Origin: Haloechinothrix alba
Lineage (GTDB): Bacteria > Actinomycetota > Actinomycetes > Mycobacteriales > Pseudonocardiaceae
DNA: 64,000 nt
Assembly: GCF_900188115.1 (NCBI RefSeq)
Contig: NZ_FZNW01000016.1
Coordinates: 1-64,000, forward strand
Direction: 5' to 3'
The notes beneath the pieces were generated by a model, which saw only the letters and a program-made list of their open reading frames with translations, was not told the DNA's origin and ran no database searches. Numbering within the stretch: the first letter of the stretch is position 1; each line of letters opens with the position of its first letter. Positions 1 through 7,901 of the stretch are shown one piece after another. Made by a program: the position numbers and the translations under genes.

Positions 1-53
1 CCGAACTCGAAACCGCGTACTACGCTCAACCAGCAAGCCCAGCCCACTGCTGA
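1..53 (+). pseudogene. IS3-family transposase (OrfB), C-terminal tail, cut by window start
   Basis: Only the last 16 codons are present, reading ELETAYYAQPASPAHC before a TGA. The ELETAYYAQ ending is characteristic of the DDE transposase OrfB of actinobacterial IS3 elements (established family knowledge). The catalytic core would lie to the left of the window, so it cannot be said whether the copy is intact. The element's terminal repeat follows 14 bp after the stop, which supports the assignment. Confidence 0.7.
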
Positions 54-66
54 GCTGCCACACCGA

Positions 67-95
67 TGAGTCTCCGGACACCCCGGGGCGGTTCA
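67..95. repeat. Right terminal inverted repeat of an IS3-family element
   Basis: The 29-bp stretch begins TGAGTCTCCGGACACCCCGG and ends GGCGGTTCA. It matches the usual outer end of actinobacterial IS3 elements, which read TGAACCGCC inward from the tip. It lies directly after the OrfB tail. The partner left repeat is outside the window, so the pair cannot be compared. Confidence 0.65.
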
Positions 96-179
96 CTCGG
101 CCGATTGACCCCATCGAGTACAAAACCCTCAAGAGCCAGGTCGCCACAACCGCGACCTTAGTGGGGACTGTCCGGTGAA
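96..179 (+). pseudogene. Second IS3-like transposase tail, frameshifted
   Basis: Two frames read LGRLTP and then PIEYKTLKSQVATTATL up to a TGA at 177-179. Joined by a one-base shift near 110 they give LGRLTPIEYKT, which resembles the C-terminus of a different IS3 OrfB subgroup. It abuts the terminal repeat at 67-95, as if the first IS3 had inserted into the second. It then runs into the left end of the IS256 element. The fragment is too short for certainty. Confidence 0.4.
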
Positions 180-190
180 CGGTGTAAGTG
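163..190. repeat. Left terminal inverted repeat of the IS256-family element
   Basis: It contains TGAACGGTGTAAGTG at 176-190 and pairs with 1507-1533 on the opposite side of the transposase gene. Confidence 0.7.
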
Positions 191-197
191 ATCGTTT

Positions 198-1466
198 CTA
201 GTTGGTGTTGCTGGGGACGATGCGGCCCTCGAAGGTGGTGGCGAACGCGTTCAAGGGTGCCTTCCAGCGCATAGCCCAGCGTGCGCGGCCGCGCCCGGTG
301 GGGTCAAGCGAGCGGGTCACCAGGTACAGGCATTTCAGTGCGGCCTGCTGGTTCGGGAAATGACCCCGGGCCCGGGTCGCGCGGCGATATCGCGAGTTCA
401 ACGATTCGATCGCATTGGTCGAGCAAATCACCTTCCTGATTTCGGCATCATAGTCCAAGAACGGAATAAATTCTTGCCATGAGTTGCGCCACAGGGTGAT
501 AATGGCCGGATACTTGACTCCCCATTTGGCGGTGAACTCGTCGAACCGCGCGGCCGCGGCGGACCCCGTGGGCGCGGTGTAGACCGGGCGGATGTCCTTG
601 GCGATCGCGTCCCGATCGGCCTTGGAGGCGTAACGGAACGTGTTGCGTACCAGGTGAATGACGCAGGTCTGGACGGTGCACAGCGGCCACACGTTGACCA
701 CCGACTCGGCCATGCCCTTCAGCCCGTCGCAGACCAGGATGCAGCAGTCTTCGACACCGCGGTTTTTCAGTTCCGCGAATATCGCCATCCAAAACTTCGC
801 GCCCTCGGAACCGTCACCAACCCAGAGGCCGAGAATGTCGCGTTCCCCATCGACGGTGACGCCGATCGCCACATACACCGGCTGGTTGGTGACCTGCCCG
901 TCACGGATTTTCACCATAATAGCGTCCACGAAAATAACCGGATACACCCGATCCAGCGGACGGTTACACCATTCGGTCATCTCCTCGACCACAGTGTCGG
1001 TGATGCTGGAGACCGTGTCCTTGCTGATCTGGGCGCCGTAGGTCTCGGCGAAGTGCGCCGAGACCTCCCCGGTGGTCAACCCGCGGGCGGTCAGTGAGAG
1101 CACCATCTCGTTGACTCCCTGCAGCCGGCGTTGGCGCTTGCGCACGATCTGCGGGTCAAACGAGCCGTCCCGATCCCGCGGCACCTCGATCTCGACCGGG
1201 CCGATATCGGTGGTTACCGTCTTCGTGCGGGTCCCGTTCCGCGAGTTGCCACCGTTGCGCCCGGCCGGATCGTGCTTGTCGTAGCCGATATGCTCGGCCA
1301 GCTCCGTCTCCAGCGCGGTCTCCAGCACCTGCTTGGTCAGCCCACTCAGCAGCCCATTCGGCCCGGTCAGCTCGACACCCTCCTCGCGTGCCTTCGCCAC
1401 CAGCTCAGCCGCAAGCTCCTGCTGCTCAGTCGTTAACGAGTCCATCGACTCGATCATCTCGGTCAT
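198..1466 (-). CDS. IS256-family (Mutator-type) transposase
   Basis: A 422-residue DDE transposase that catalyses cut-out/circle-type transposition of the surrounding element. The family catalytic triad is visible: D181 in VIFVDAIMVK, D247 in LVCDGLKGM and E354 in STNAIESLNSRYR. The IS256 signature region around CVIHLVRN (about 268-275) lies between the second Asp and the Glu. The length is normal for the family, with no internal stop, so it may be active. The stop lies 7 bp from the left inverted repeat. AAGGA lies a few bases before the ATG. Confidence 0.95.
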   Translation of the reverse strand: MTEMIESMDSLTTEQQELAAELVAKAREEGVELTGPNGLLSGLTKQVLETALETELAEHIGYDKHDPAGRNGGNSRNGTRTKTVTTDIGPVEIEVPRDRDGSFDPQIVRKRQRRLQGVNEMVLSLTARGLTTGEVSAHFAETYGAQISKDTVSSITDTVVEEMTEWCNRPLDRVYPVIFVDAIMVKIRDGQVTNQPVYVAIGVTVDGERDILGLWVGDGSEGAKFWMAIFAELKNRGVEDCCILVCDGLKGMAESVVNVWPLCTVQTCVIHLVRNTFRYASKADRDAIAKDIRPVYTAPTGSAAAARFDEFTAKWGVKYPAIITLWRNSWQEFIPFLDYDAEIRKVICSTNAIESLNSRYRRATRARGHFPNQQAALKCLYLVTRSLDPTGRGRARWAMRWKAPLNAFATTFEGRIVPSNTN

Positions 1467-1506
1467 CAGCGATCCTTCCCGCCAAGAACACTCGGCGTGT
1501 CAGGAC

Positions 1507-1533
1507 CACTTACACCGTTCAACCGACAGACCC
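1507..1533. repeat. Right terminal inverted repeat of the IS256-family element
   Basis: CACTTACACCGTTCA at 1507-1521 is the exact reverse complement of 176-190. The similarity continues outward to about 1533. Confidence 0.7.
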
Positions 1534-1752
1534 GCCCACGCGGGTGTCGAGGTCGCGGTGGCGGTAACCGTTGCGCTGGGCGACCCGCTCGGGACTGGGC
1601 CGACCGTACTCGGCGCCGGCGACCGCGTCAGCGTCCGCAGACAGCAGCTCGTTGATGATCGTCTGCAGCATGCTGCGCATCAGATCCGGGGACGCTTCGG
1701 CCAAGGCTTCACCGAGCAGACCATGAGGGTCGACAATATGAGCAGCGGCCAT
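1534..1752 (-). pseudogene. Truncated IS256/IS1081-like transposase, N-terminal fragment
   Basis: From an ATG at 1752 the frame reads MAAAHIVDPHGLLGEAL, then SADADAVAGAEYGRPSPERV and RNGYRHRDLDTRVG. This is the typical N-terminus of a second, distinct IS256 subgroup (IS1081-like). It covers only about 73 of an expected 410 or so residues and stops where the intact IS256 element begins, so that insertion apparently removed or displaced the rest. The remaining 3' part is not found on the left side of the element, so the locus has also lost DNA. Nothing functional is expected. Confidence 0.75.
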
Positions 1753-1871
1753 CGTGATGACTCCGTTCGAGGATTCTGTGGAAGGTTGACTCGAAGGATC
1801 ACACGATGGCCGCTCCCTCGTCCGAGACGACCACACCAGCCACCGCACTACACCACTATGCGGGACTCAAC

Positions 1872-2163
1872 TACCGTCGATGCGGGCATGCCGAGCCGGC
1901 CCGCGATCTGCACCGGCCCGAGCCGGTGCCGCCACCGCAGCCGCACGATCGTGCGCACCACCTTCGGCGGCGTCCGAGTCGAACTGCCGTGCGGACGTAA
2001 ACTGCGGTCGGTCATCCCGGCAACGCCGTCGGCACGGCACGGTACCGCTCGGCGCACTTCGTGGCGGTGCGTGCCGAGATCATGAAGATCGTGGCCGCGG
2101 CCGCATAGGTCCAACCCCGGTCGGCAGTCAGCCGAGCCGGGCGCAACGCGAACCAACCTCCGT
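1872..2163 (-). pseudogene. IS481-family transposase N-terminal fragment, frameshifted and truncated
   Basis: Two minus-strand frames together give the HTH region of an IS481 transposase. One reads RGWTYAAAATIF...RTATKCAERYRAV and the other continues DGVAGMTDRSLRPH, then RRLGP-like WRHRLGPVQIAGRLGMPAST. The switch falls near 2022-2042 and needs a one-base frameshift. The homology ends abruptly at about 1872, after roughly 100 of about 330 residues, with no DDE domain. It is a dead remnant lying between the transposon cluster and the ATP-grasp gene. Confidence 0.65.
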
Positions 2164-2168
2164 GAACA

Positions 2169-3458
2169 TCACATCTCGGGCGCCACGTCGTCGATTTCGT
2201 ACACCAATGCCGCGGCGACCTGATCGAACTTGGCGGTCAGGTCGGTCTCGTCGGCCGCGCCGATATAGACGCTGGCCACGTGGTAGCTGTAGCTGTCGCG
2301 ATGTGGCTTCTCGGAGAGCACGTCGCCGGTGTGCGCGATGAGGTCGATGGTGATGCCGGGCACGATCCGCTCGATCGCCTGGATTTCCTCGCCCGTGGGG
2401 TGGCGACGGACATAGCCGTCGGTGAAGCGGCGCACGAAGCATTTCGCTGCCATCGGATACCGACCTTTGCGGTGCGGGAAATCGGGGTCGCGGCCGAGGG
2501 CCAGGCGCAGCATCACTTCGTGATTGGACATGCCGTCGACGTCGGCGAACAGTTCCGCGTGGGACTGGGAGTGCCGGGGGTTGATCTCGAGGAGGGTGAT
2601 CGCGTCGGTGCCGGGATCCCAGAAGTATTCGATGTTGAAGGTCATGCCGTCGAGCCCAATGGCGGTGACCAGCCTGGTGGAGATGTCGTCCAGCCGGGCG
2701 GTGACCTGTTCGGGCAGCGTAGAGGGGTACTGAAACCGAAGGAAGCTGGGGCTGTTGTCGTAACGCACCGAGTCGATCACTCCGTAGAGCACGACCTCGC
2801 CCTGATAGCGGTATCCTTCCACGGTGAGCTGGCGACCGGCGATCGCTTCCTCGGCCAGACACATCTGGCCACCGACCGCGGCGATCTCAGGCGGTAGCTC
2901 GAGGTGTTCGAGGAGGGCGTCGAACGGTTCGCCGATGCGGCCGATGCCCTCGCGAATCGTGCCCAGCGCCTGGCGAAACGCATCCTGGTCAGCGACGCCG
3001 AAGGCGAGCACCGAGGAGAACGACTTCACCGGTTTGATCCACAGCGGGTAGCGCAGGTGTTGCGGTGGATTCTGGTCGTGCGCGGGATCGACCAGGCCGA
3101 AGGGCGGGTACTCGTCGAGGATTTCCCGTTGGATCAGGCGGCTCCAGTACTTGTGCTCGCACTTGATCAGTTCCTCCAGGCTCGCCGCAGGCAGGCCGTA
3201 GCGTCGGCGCAGCAGCGGCACCATCGCACTGACCGGGAAGTCCCAGAACCCGATGATCGCGTCGATCGGGCCGTCGAAAGAGTCGAGCACCCGTTGGGCG
3301 GCTTGCAGCGCGCCGTTGAACGAGATCTGCGGCCCGTAGATTTCCTCGTAGGTCAGCACAGGGTGGAAGCGGTACTGTGCGGCGTCGTTCACGCCCTCGA
3401 GAATCTGCCGGTTGTGCTCGTCGAGCCCGATCACGAACACGTTCTTACGTGCGCCCAT
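2169..3458 (-). CDS. ATP-grasp domain protein (orphan carboxylate-amine/thiol ligase type)
   Basis: A 429-residue protein of the ATP-grasp superfamily, which forms acyl-phosphate intermediates and ligates a carboxylate to an amine or thiol. Visible are an N-terminal Rossmann-like start (KNVFVIGLDEHNR), the ATP-grasp lysine segment (LWIKPVKSFSS), and the Mg/ATP motif LLEINPRHSQSHAELF near the C-terminal third. I chose the ATG at 3458 because MGARKNVFVIG is the natural family start. The in-frame extension to 3593 encodes an unrelated zinc-ribbon remnant. No partner biosynthetic gene adjoins it, so the substrate is unknown. It sits at the edge of the IS cluster and may be horizontally acquired. 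Confidence 0.8.
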   Translation of the reverse strand: MGARKNVFVIGLDEHNRQILEGVNDAAQYRFHPVLTYEEIYGPQISFNGALQAAQRVLDSFDGPIDAIIGFWDFPVSAMVPLLRRRYGLPAASLEELIKCEHKYWSRLIQREILDEYPPFGLVDPAHDQNPPQHLRYPLWIKPVKSFSSVLAFGVADQDAFRQALGTIREGIGRIGEPFDALLEHLELPPEIAAVGGQMCLAEEAIAGRQLTVEGYRYQGEVVLYGVIDSVRYDNSPSFLRFQYPSTLPEQVTARLDDISTRLVTAIGLDGMTFNIEYFWDPGTDAITLLEINPRHSQSHAELFADVDGMSNHEVMLRLALGRDPDFPHRKGRYPMAAKCFVRRFTDGYVRRHPTGEEIQAIERIVPGITIDLIAHTGDVLSEKPHRDSYSYHVASVYIGAADETDLTAKFDQVAAALVYEIDDVAPEM

Positions 3459-3593
3459 ACGCCGGTTTACCCAGATCGTGCGCCGCCTACACCAACGCGA
3501 GGCGACATTCCTGGAGCAGTCATGATCACCATTGGCGCTGAACCCACACTTGCCACACCTCGATGGTCGCCACCGGCGCCTACGGGTGATCAC
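3459..3593 (-). pseudogene. Probable TnpB-type zinc-ribbon remnant, in frame with the ATP-grasp gene
   Basis: The frame directly upstream of the ATP-grasp start reads RCGKCGFSANGDHDCSRNVA. This resembles the C-terminal zinc ribbon of TnpB/OrfB proteins of IS200/IS605 and IS607 elements (CxxCG, then an acidic residue and N-x-A-R-N-like tail). The first CxxC pair of a complete ribbon and the RuvC domain are missing, and a stop lies shortly upstream. It is probably a scar of a lost transposon. The open frame continuing into the ATP-grasp gene could mislead automatic start calling. Based on a short motif only. Confidence 0.4.
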
Positions 3594-3704
3594 TCGTGGG
3601 CGCGCTCAGGGAGCAGACAGTCGCCCGGTTCACTGGACTGAAGCAGAAGATCGATGACGGCTTCACCGACATCTGCCGCGAGCCCGCCCGGCCGGTGTGC
3701 GTGC

Positions 3705-5159
3705 CTACAAGCCGCCGGAGCCCCACGGGCCCCAGATCGCGCAGGTCAGCCCGTTGGAGGACTGGATGTTGACGTACAGCGTCTGCTTATCCGGACTGAA
3801 CGTGGTACCCGCGAACTCGTCGCCGGTCTGGCCCTCCATGTTGTTCTTCGCGAAGTCGAAGATCTCTCCGTCGGTGGTCAGGCCGCGCAGGTACTGCGTG
3901 TCGTTCACCCCGTCCTCGCACAGCACCAGCGTGTTCCTGCGGCTGGTGGTGACGTTGTCGGGCATGTCCAGGACCTCCTGCGACGGTGACTCGTAGACGA
4001 GCTGGAGGGTGGACGTCGGTGCGTGGTATGCCCAGATCTGGCCGCGACCGTTGCCGTAACCGGGTGGAGCCGGTGCGTCCGACGGCTGGTTGCCGCCTTG
4101 CGTGGAGCAGAAGTAGATCGTGTTCCGGTCCTCGACCGCGCCTTCGAGCCGGGCGAACAGCGCCGCCCCGCTCGCGCGACCCTGCTCGCCGACCGCGACG
4201 ACGGCCTGGTCATTACTCGGGGTGCCCGTGAACGTGGGATCCGGGTCGTCGATGGTCACCCACTCGCAGTCGAAGACCGCGCCGACCCCGGGTGCCGGCT
4301 CGTCCACGCCCCCGAGATCGGCGTTCGCCCACCCGGTGACAGCAAGCATCTCCAGCCGGCCACCGTCGACCAGCCTTCCCGCGCTTCTCGGGTTGACCGG
4401 TGGAAGGTAGCGGTAGAAACCCGACGGGAAGCCGAAATTGTCCTCGGTGAGATAGACGGCGCCGTCGTGCGGGCAGTAGGCGGCGGCCTCGTGGGCGAAC
4501 CGGCCCGCCGCACGGACCGGCTCCGCGGCCGACCGGCCGCCGGAGGGAACGTCGAAGACGTAGCCGTGCTTCTCCTCCAGCTTGGTGTTGTCCCCGCCGG
4601 TGAAGTCCGGCCCCACATCGGGACCGTTGACGGTCTCCTCGCAGGTGATCCAGCTTCCCCACGGCATGGGTCCGCCCGAACAGTTCATCTGCGTTCCGCT
4701 GATGCTCACGAAACTGTCCGCGACGTTGCCGAAGCCGTCCACGAGGATGGTCGTCGTGCCGCCTCCTGCCATCGCGTCGTACGCGTCTCCGGTGTCCCCG
4801 AACGCGCCGACCGGACCGTTGACCTCGTGGTTGCGGACGAGAGCGGTCAGTCCCCGCGACCCGCGGAAGGCCGCCATCCCGTCGTGGAAGCCGGGAATCG
4901 TCACGCCGTCACCGAGGCTGTCGCCGCTGGGATGAAACGAGCGGTAACGGAACCCGCGCGGTAGCAACAGCCGCTCCACACCGTCCCGCTCGTCGGGTGT
5001 GGACTCGAGCGGGCCGTAACCGAGCGGGTGGTTGCCGTTCCGCGCTCGCGAACCCTGGCTCGCGTGAGCGATGAAGCCGTGAAACGGACCACCGACGAGG
5101 AGGCTGCCTGCGCCGACCACAGCCGCGCGCCTCATGAAATCGCGACGATCAATAGCCAT
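3705..5159 (-). CDS. PhoX-family (DUF839) phosphatase, Tat-exported
   Basis: A 484-residue secreted protein of the PhoX/DUF839 family, Ca/Fe-dependent alkaline phosphatases that release phosphate from organic esters outside the cell. The N-terminus has a twin-arginine signal (DRRDFMRRAAVVGAGSLLVGG) and should be Tat-exported with its cofactors. Family-type stretches include GLTALVRNHE, GSWITCEETVNGP, HGYVFDVPSGG and FAHEAAAYCPHDGAVYLTED. The ATG at 5159 is preceded by AGGAGA, while the upstream in-frame extension is GC-rich noise. It is divergent from a SorC-type regulator 331 bp away. PHO-box regulation was not recognised. Confidence 0.88.
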   Translation of the reverse strand: MAIDRRDFMRRAAVVGAGSLLVGGPFHGFIAHASQGSRARNGNHPLGYGPLESTPDERDGVERLLLPRGFRYRSFHPSGDSLGDGVTIPGFHDGMAAFRGSRGLTALVRNHEVNGPVGAFGDTGDAYDAMAGGGTTTILVDGFGNVADSFVSISGTQMNCSGGPMPWGSWITCEETVNGPDVGPDFTGGDNTKLEEKHGYVFDVPSGGRSAAEPVRAAGRFAHEAAAYCPHDGAVYLTEDNFGFPSGFYRYLPPVNPRSAGRLVDGGRLEMLAVTGWANADLGGVDEPAPGVGAVFDCEWVTIDDPDPTFTGTPSNDQAVVAVGEQGRASGAALFARLEGAVEDRNTIYFCSTQGGNQPSDAPAPPGYGNGRGQIWAYHAPTSTLQLVYESPSQEVLDMPDNVTTSRRNTLVLCEDGVNDTQYLRGLTTDGEIFDFAKNNMEGQTGDEFAGTTFSPDKQTLYVNIQSSNGLTCAIWGPWGSGGL

Positions 5160-5490
5160 CGAACTCACCTTCTCCTGTACGTGTAGCTCGGTATCCGTCC
5201 CCGGCGAGGTGGCAACGGCCCTGGGGGTGCCCCCGGTACGCGGCCCGCAACCCGTTCCCCTGTATGTCCACAAACGACGTCGGTGATCAGGCAGGGCCCG
5301 GAGTTCGCAGGTTCGCCCATCCCATCCTCGGCGCGGCGCGCGAGCCCGCGCGGGCTCGACCCGGGCACGGCGCCATCGCCGAGGTCGGCTCGCCCCGGAC
5401 ACAGGCTGCTGCTCATGGCCGCAACCCTAAGCGTGCGACCGGCCTTCCGCGCCGGTGTTGCTCATGTGAGCAGCGTCGATTGTCGTAGCG
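5160..5490. promoter_or_regulatory. Divergent intergenic region between phoX-like and sorC-like genes, with an inverted repeat
   Basis: This 331-bp region has no convincing gene. Near its right end, 5459-5472 holds TGCTCA-TG-TGAGCA, two 6-bp arms with a 2-bp spacer, 18 bp before the regulator start. The position suits an autoregulatory operator of the SorC-family protein, but that is inference from symmetry and location. The rest is GC-rich and featureless to my eye. Confidence 0.35.
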
Positions 5491-6624
5491 ATGGCTATCG
5501 GTGACACTGTTGTGATGCCGGGCACTGCTTACGACGAATCGCTGACCATACGGGCAGCCGAGCTCTACTACGGCAGTCATCTGACGCAGGGCCAGATCGC
5601 CGAGCGGCTGGAGGTCAGGAGGTTCAAGGTCGGCAGGCTCCTCCGGCGGGCACGCGAGACCGGGTTGGTCCGCATCGAGATCAGCCACCCGGCGGCCCGG
5701 GTCATCGATGTGGAGAACGACCTGCTCACATGGTTCGGGTTGCGTGCCGCGCATGTCGTGCACACCGAGTCCGACCCGGCAGCGACCCGCTGCCAGGTCG
5801 GCAGGACCGCCGCCGAGTTCGTCAGCTCGCTCCGGCCGCCACCTCGGCGTCTCGGTCTCTCCTGGGGAACCGCGATCGCGGCCTTCGCGCGTGCGCTTCC
5901 CGCCGACTGGTGCCGCGGGGTCGACGTGGTCCAGATCAAGGGAGGAGCCAGCCGCAGCATGACGCTCACCTGGTCGCACGAGATCCTGCTCCGCACGGCC
6001 CAGTCCACACACGGCACGGTCCACGAGCTCTCGGTCCCGGCGATCGTCGACCAGGAGGCGGTCCGGGACTCCCTCGAGCGGCTGCGCCCGGTCGCTGCGA
6101 CGCTTGCCGCGGGGCGCCGCGCCGACGTCAAGCTCGTGACCATCGGCGCACTCCAGCGCCAGTGTTCACTGGCCCAGGTCGGCTACCTCGGTGAGGAGGA
6201 GATCGAGCGGCTACGGGATGCCGGTGCCGTCGATGACGTCAACAGCCGCTTCATCACCGCGGACGGCCGGCTCGCCGACCCTGCGCTGGACGCACGGACG
6301 TTGGGGCTGTCCCTCGACGACCTCAGCTCCGGCGGGAACACCGTCGGCGTCGTGACGGGGACAGCCAAAGCCACGGCGGTAGCCGCCGCCCTACGCAGCG
6401 GCGCCATCGACGTCCTCGTCACCGACGAGGCCACCGCCAGAGCCGTCCTCGACCAGGCACGGCCATCGGCCGACGACCCCGCAGGCGCCGCGCGGCTGCG
6501 TGACGGCGCTGCCGCCTGCGCCAAGCAGGCGGCGAGCAGACGGCGAGCACGGCGACAGTCAGGCTCGGCTAGCTTCCCGGCTTCATCGGTCGCCGGTCAC
6601 CGATTGCGGCGGGGCACGCGTTGA
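5491..6624 (+). CDS. SorC/DeoR-like sugar-binding transcriptional regulator
   Basis: A 377-residue regulator. The N-terminal HTH is visible as AAELYYGSHLTQGQIAERL and VGRLLRRARETGLVRIEI (about residues 15-60). A SorC sugar-phosphate-sensing domain follows, with landmarks LGLSWGTAIAAF, DVVQIKGGASRS, LVTIGALQ and the DDVNSRFITADG segment. Such proteins repress or activate carbohydrate operons in response to phosphorylated sugars. No sugar operon is adjacent. The divergent PhoX-like gene is the only obvious neighbour target besides autoregulation. Start at 5491 is tentative, since an ATG at 5515 is also possible. The last 40 or so residues are Arg/Ser-rich and look non-conserved. Confidence 0.85.
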   Translation: MAIGDTVVMPGTAYDESLTIRAAELYYGSHLTQGQIAERLEVRRFKVGRLLRRARETGLVRIEISHPAARVIDVENDLLTWFGLRAAHVVHTESDPAATRCQVGRTAAEFVSSLRPPPRRLGLSWGTAIAAFARALPADWCRGVDVVQIKGGASRSMTLTWSHEILLRTAQSTHGTVHELSVPAIVDQEAVRDSLERLRPVAATLAAGRRADVKLVTIGALQRQCSLAQVGYLGEEEIERLRDAGAVDDVNSRFITADGRLADPALDARTLGLSLDDLSSGGNTVGVVTGTAKATAVAAALRSGAIDVLVTDEATARAVLDQARPSADDPAGAARLRDGAAACAKQAASRRRARRQSGSASFPASSVAGHRLRRGTR

Positions 6625-6694
6625 CGAGGCTCGTGAACCCGACCGCCTGCGGTATGGAACGACGCGAGGTCAGCGGTCCGGGAACGCGGGTGGG

Positions 6695-7210
6695 TCAGGT
6701 AAGCGGGTTGCCGTCGAAGACGCCGAGGTCTTCGCGATAGAACTCGAGGCCGACGCCGTTGGGGTCACGGATGTAGAGGCTGTCTTCGACGCCCCGGTCG
6801 GGACCGACGTAGTCGACGCCTGCTTCGTCGAGCTTCGCCTTCATGGCCGCGAAGTTCTCCGCGGATGTCGACAGCGCGATGTGCTGTACCGCGCCGATCG
6901 TCTCCCGGAACTCGGGATGATCATGTCCGGGGAAGTCGAAGAACCCGAGCAGGTTGCCGTTACCGACGTCGAAGAAGAAGTGGCTCGAGCCCGCGTAATC
7001 CCGATTCTCGACCAGCTCGACCAGCGGGAACCCCAGGAACTCCTGGTAGAACTCGATCGTGGTCGCCACGTCGCGGCAGATCAGCGCGACATGGTGGAAC
7101 CCACCCACCGGGCTCGCCGCACGCCTGCCCTGCGGGTGAAGGTACTGTGCGCGCAGCTCCTCCCTGCGCGCGCGAACGGCGTCCAGCTCGGCACCTGCGG
7201 GTTGCGGCAT
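6695..7210 (-). CDS. VOC-family (glyoxalase/dioxygenase fold) protein
   Basis: A 171-residue protein with one vicinal-oxygen-chelate module pair. The first beta-alpha-beta unit carries FHHVALICRDVATTIEFYQEFLGF and the second carries VQHIALST plus SLYIRDPNGVGLEFY, giving the usual His/Glu metal ligands. Such proteins act as dioxygenases, isomerases or resistance proteins, and the substrate cannot be read from sequence. The start at 7210 is supported by GAGGAG seven bases before the ATG; the longer frame start lacks this. It stands alone on the minus strand. Confidence 0.85.
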   Translation of the reverse strand: MPQPAGAELDAVRARREELRAQYLHPQGRRAASPVGGFHHVALICRDVATTIEFYQEFLGFPLVELVENRDYAGSSHFFFDVGNGNLLGFFDFPGHDHPEFRETIGAVQHIALSTSAENFAAMKAKLDEAGVDYVGPDRGVEDSLYIRDPNGVGLEFYREDLGVFDGNPLT

Positions 7211-7323
7211 GATGCGCTCCTCGGTCGGCGGCCTCCGCACTTCCTTCGCGGCTGGTACCCACGCTAGCCGCAGGACGCCCGCACGGCACGCCGGTCACGG
7301 CGACGGGCCAGCGCAGCGCGGCC

Positions 7324-7668
7324 TCAACCGCGAATCGCGCGGTTGATCAGGTCGCCGCTGCTGTCCAGGCACTCCGCGCACAGCACCGTTCCGCTATGCG
7401 GAAAGGTCACCCTCGCCAGCGAGCGCCGGCGGAAGCCGAGAAACGAGTCGCGCGAGTTGCGCTCGCACGAGTCGCATGCCGTGGTGTCGTTCCTGCCGAG
7501 GCGCACGGGCAACGCGTCGTCGGCCGCGGGATCGTGCGCACCGGACGAGACGGCGTGGAGGCCGGCCTCGATGCAGCTCGCGCAGATCGGTCCCGACGGG
7601 CCGGGTGCACGGTGCTGCCGCGCGCTCTCGGCGCGTGCGCAGAGCTGGCAAAGGGCAGGGGCATCCAT
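7324..7668 (-). CDS. Small four-CxxC zinc-finger protein
   Basis: A 114-residue cytoplasmic protein with four CxxC knuckles: CQLC (about residue 7), CASC (about 31), CDSC (about 68) and CAEC (about 98). Together they could bind two zinc ions. The arrangement recalls ClpX-type C4 zinc fingers used as peptide or partner adaptors, but no AAA domain is present. ATG at 7668 (MDAPALCQLC) is chosen because it precedes the first knuckle directly; upstream sequence is not protein-like. No functional assignment beyond zinc binding. Confidence 0.6.
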   Translation of the reverse strand: MDAPALCQLCARAESARQHRAPGPSGPICASCIEAGLHAVSSGAHDPAADDALPVRLGRNDTTACDSCERNSRDSFLGFRRRSLARVTFPHSGTVLCAECLDSSGDLINRAIRG

Positions 7669-7862
7669 GAAGCCCTGAGCATACCAGGAGCTACGTTCCC
7701 CGCACCCGGCCGAGCGCGGCGGGAAGCGCGCACAGATCAACGCCGATGACCGTCCCGCACCATCGGGTGGCACGACACGATCCGATCGGCGCGGAAGAGT
7801 GATGATCCCGGGGGCGCGCTCGTTTACCTGGTAAGGATGTCGGGAACAGGAGGTACGTGCCC

Positions 7863-7895
7863 ATGACAGTGCCGTCGCTGGATTGGGCCCAGTGA
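7863..7895 (+). CDS. Possible 10-residue leader peptide before the PASTA pseudokinase gene
   Basis: A very strong ribosome site AGGAGGT at 7848-7854 lies 8 bases before an ATG at 7863. The frame reads MTVPSLDWAQ and stops at TGA 7893-7895, only 6 bases before the GTG of the downstream kinase-like gene and in the same frame as it. It could be a translational-coupling leader. Alternatively it is the original N-terminus of the kinase cut off by a nonsense change. Seen directly; the role is inference. Confidence 0.4.
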   Translation: MTVPSLDWAQ

Positions 7896-7901
7896 GTCCG
7901 C

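Larger units (their letters stand above)
163..1533 (-). mobile_element. IS256-family insertion sequence, apparently complete (about 1.37 kb)
   Basis: The ends are imperfect inverted repeats of about 27 bp. The inner 15 bases TGAACGGTGTAAGTG at 176-190 are perfectly mirrored at 1507-1521. The outer parts share GGG-CTGTC-G with a few mismatches (about 163-175 and 1522-1533). One transposase gene fills the interior. The flanking 8-9 bp do not form a direct repeat, so either one flank was rearranged after insertion or the ends recombined with another copy. The exact outer boundary is uncertain by a base or two. Confidence 0.75.

Noticed and set aside
3459-3593. Upstream extension of the ATP-grasp gene to give a 474-residue protein
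   Set aside because: The added part is a zinc-ribbon-like remnant unlike any ATP-grasp N-terminus; ATG 3458 starts the conserved Rossmann-like region.
3594-3704. Short plus-strand frame LREQTVARFTGLKQKIDDGF as a gene fragment
   Set aside because: It has a protein-like feel but no start, no recognisable family and runs into the phoX-like gene on the other strand.
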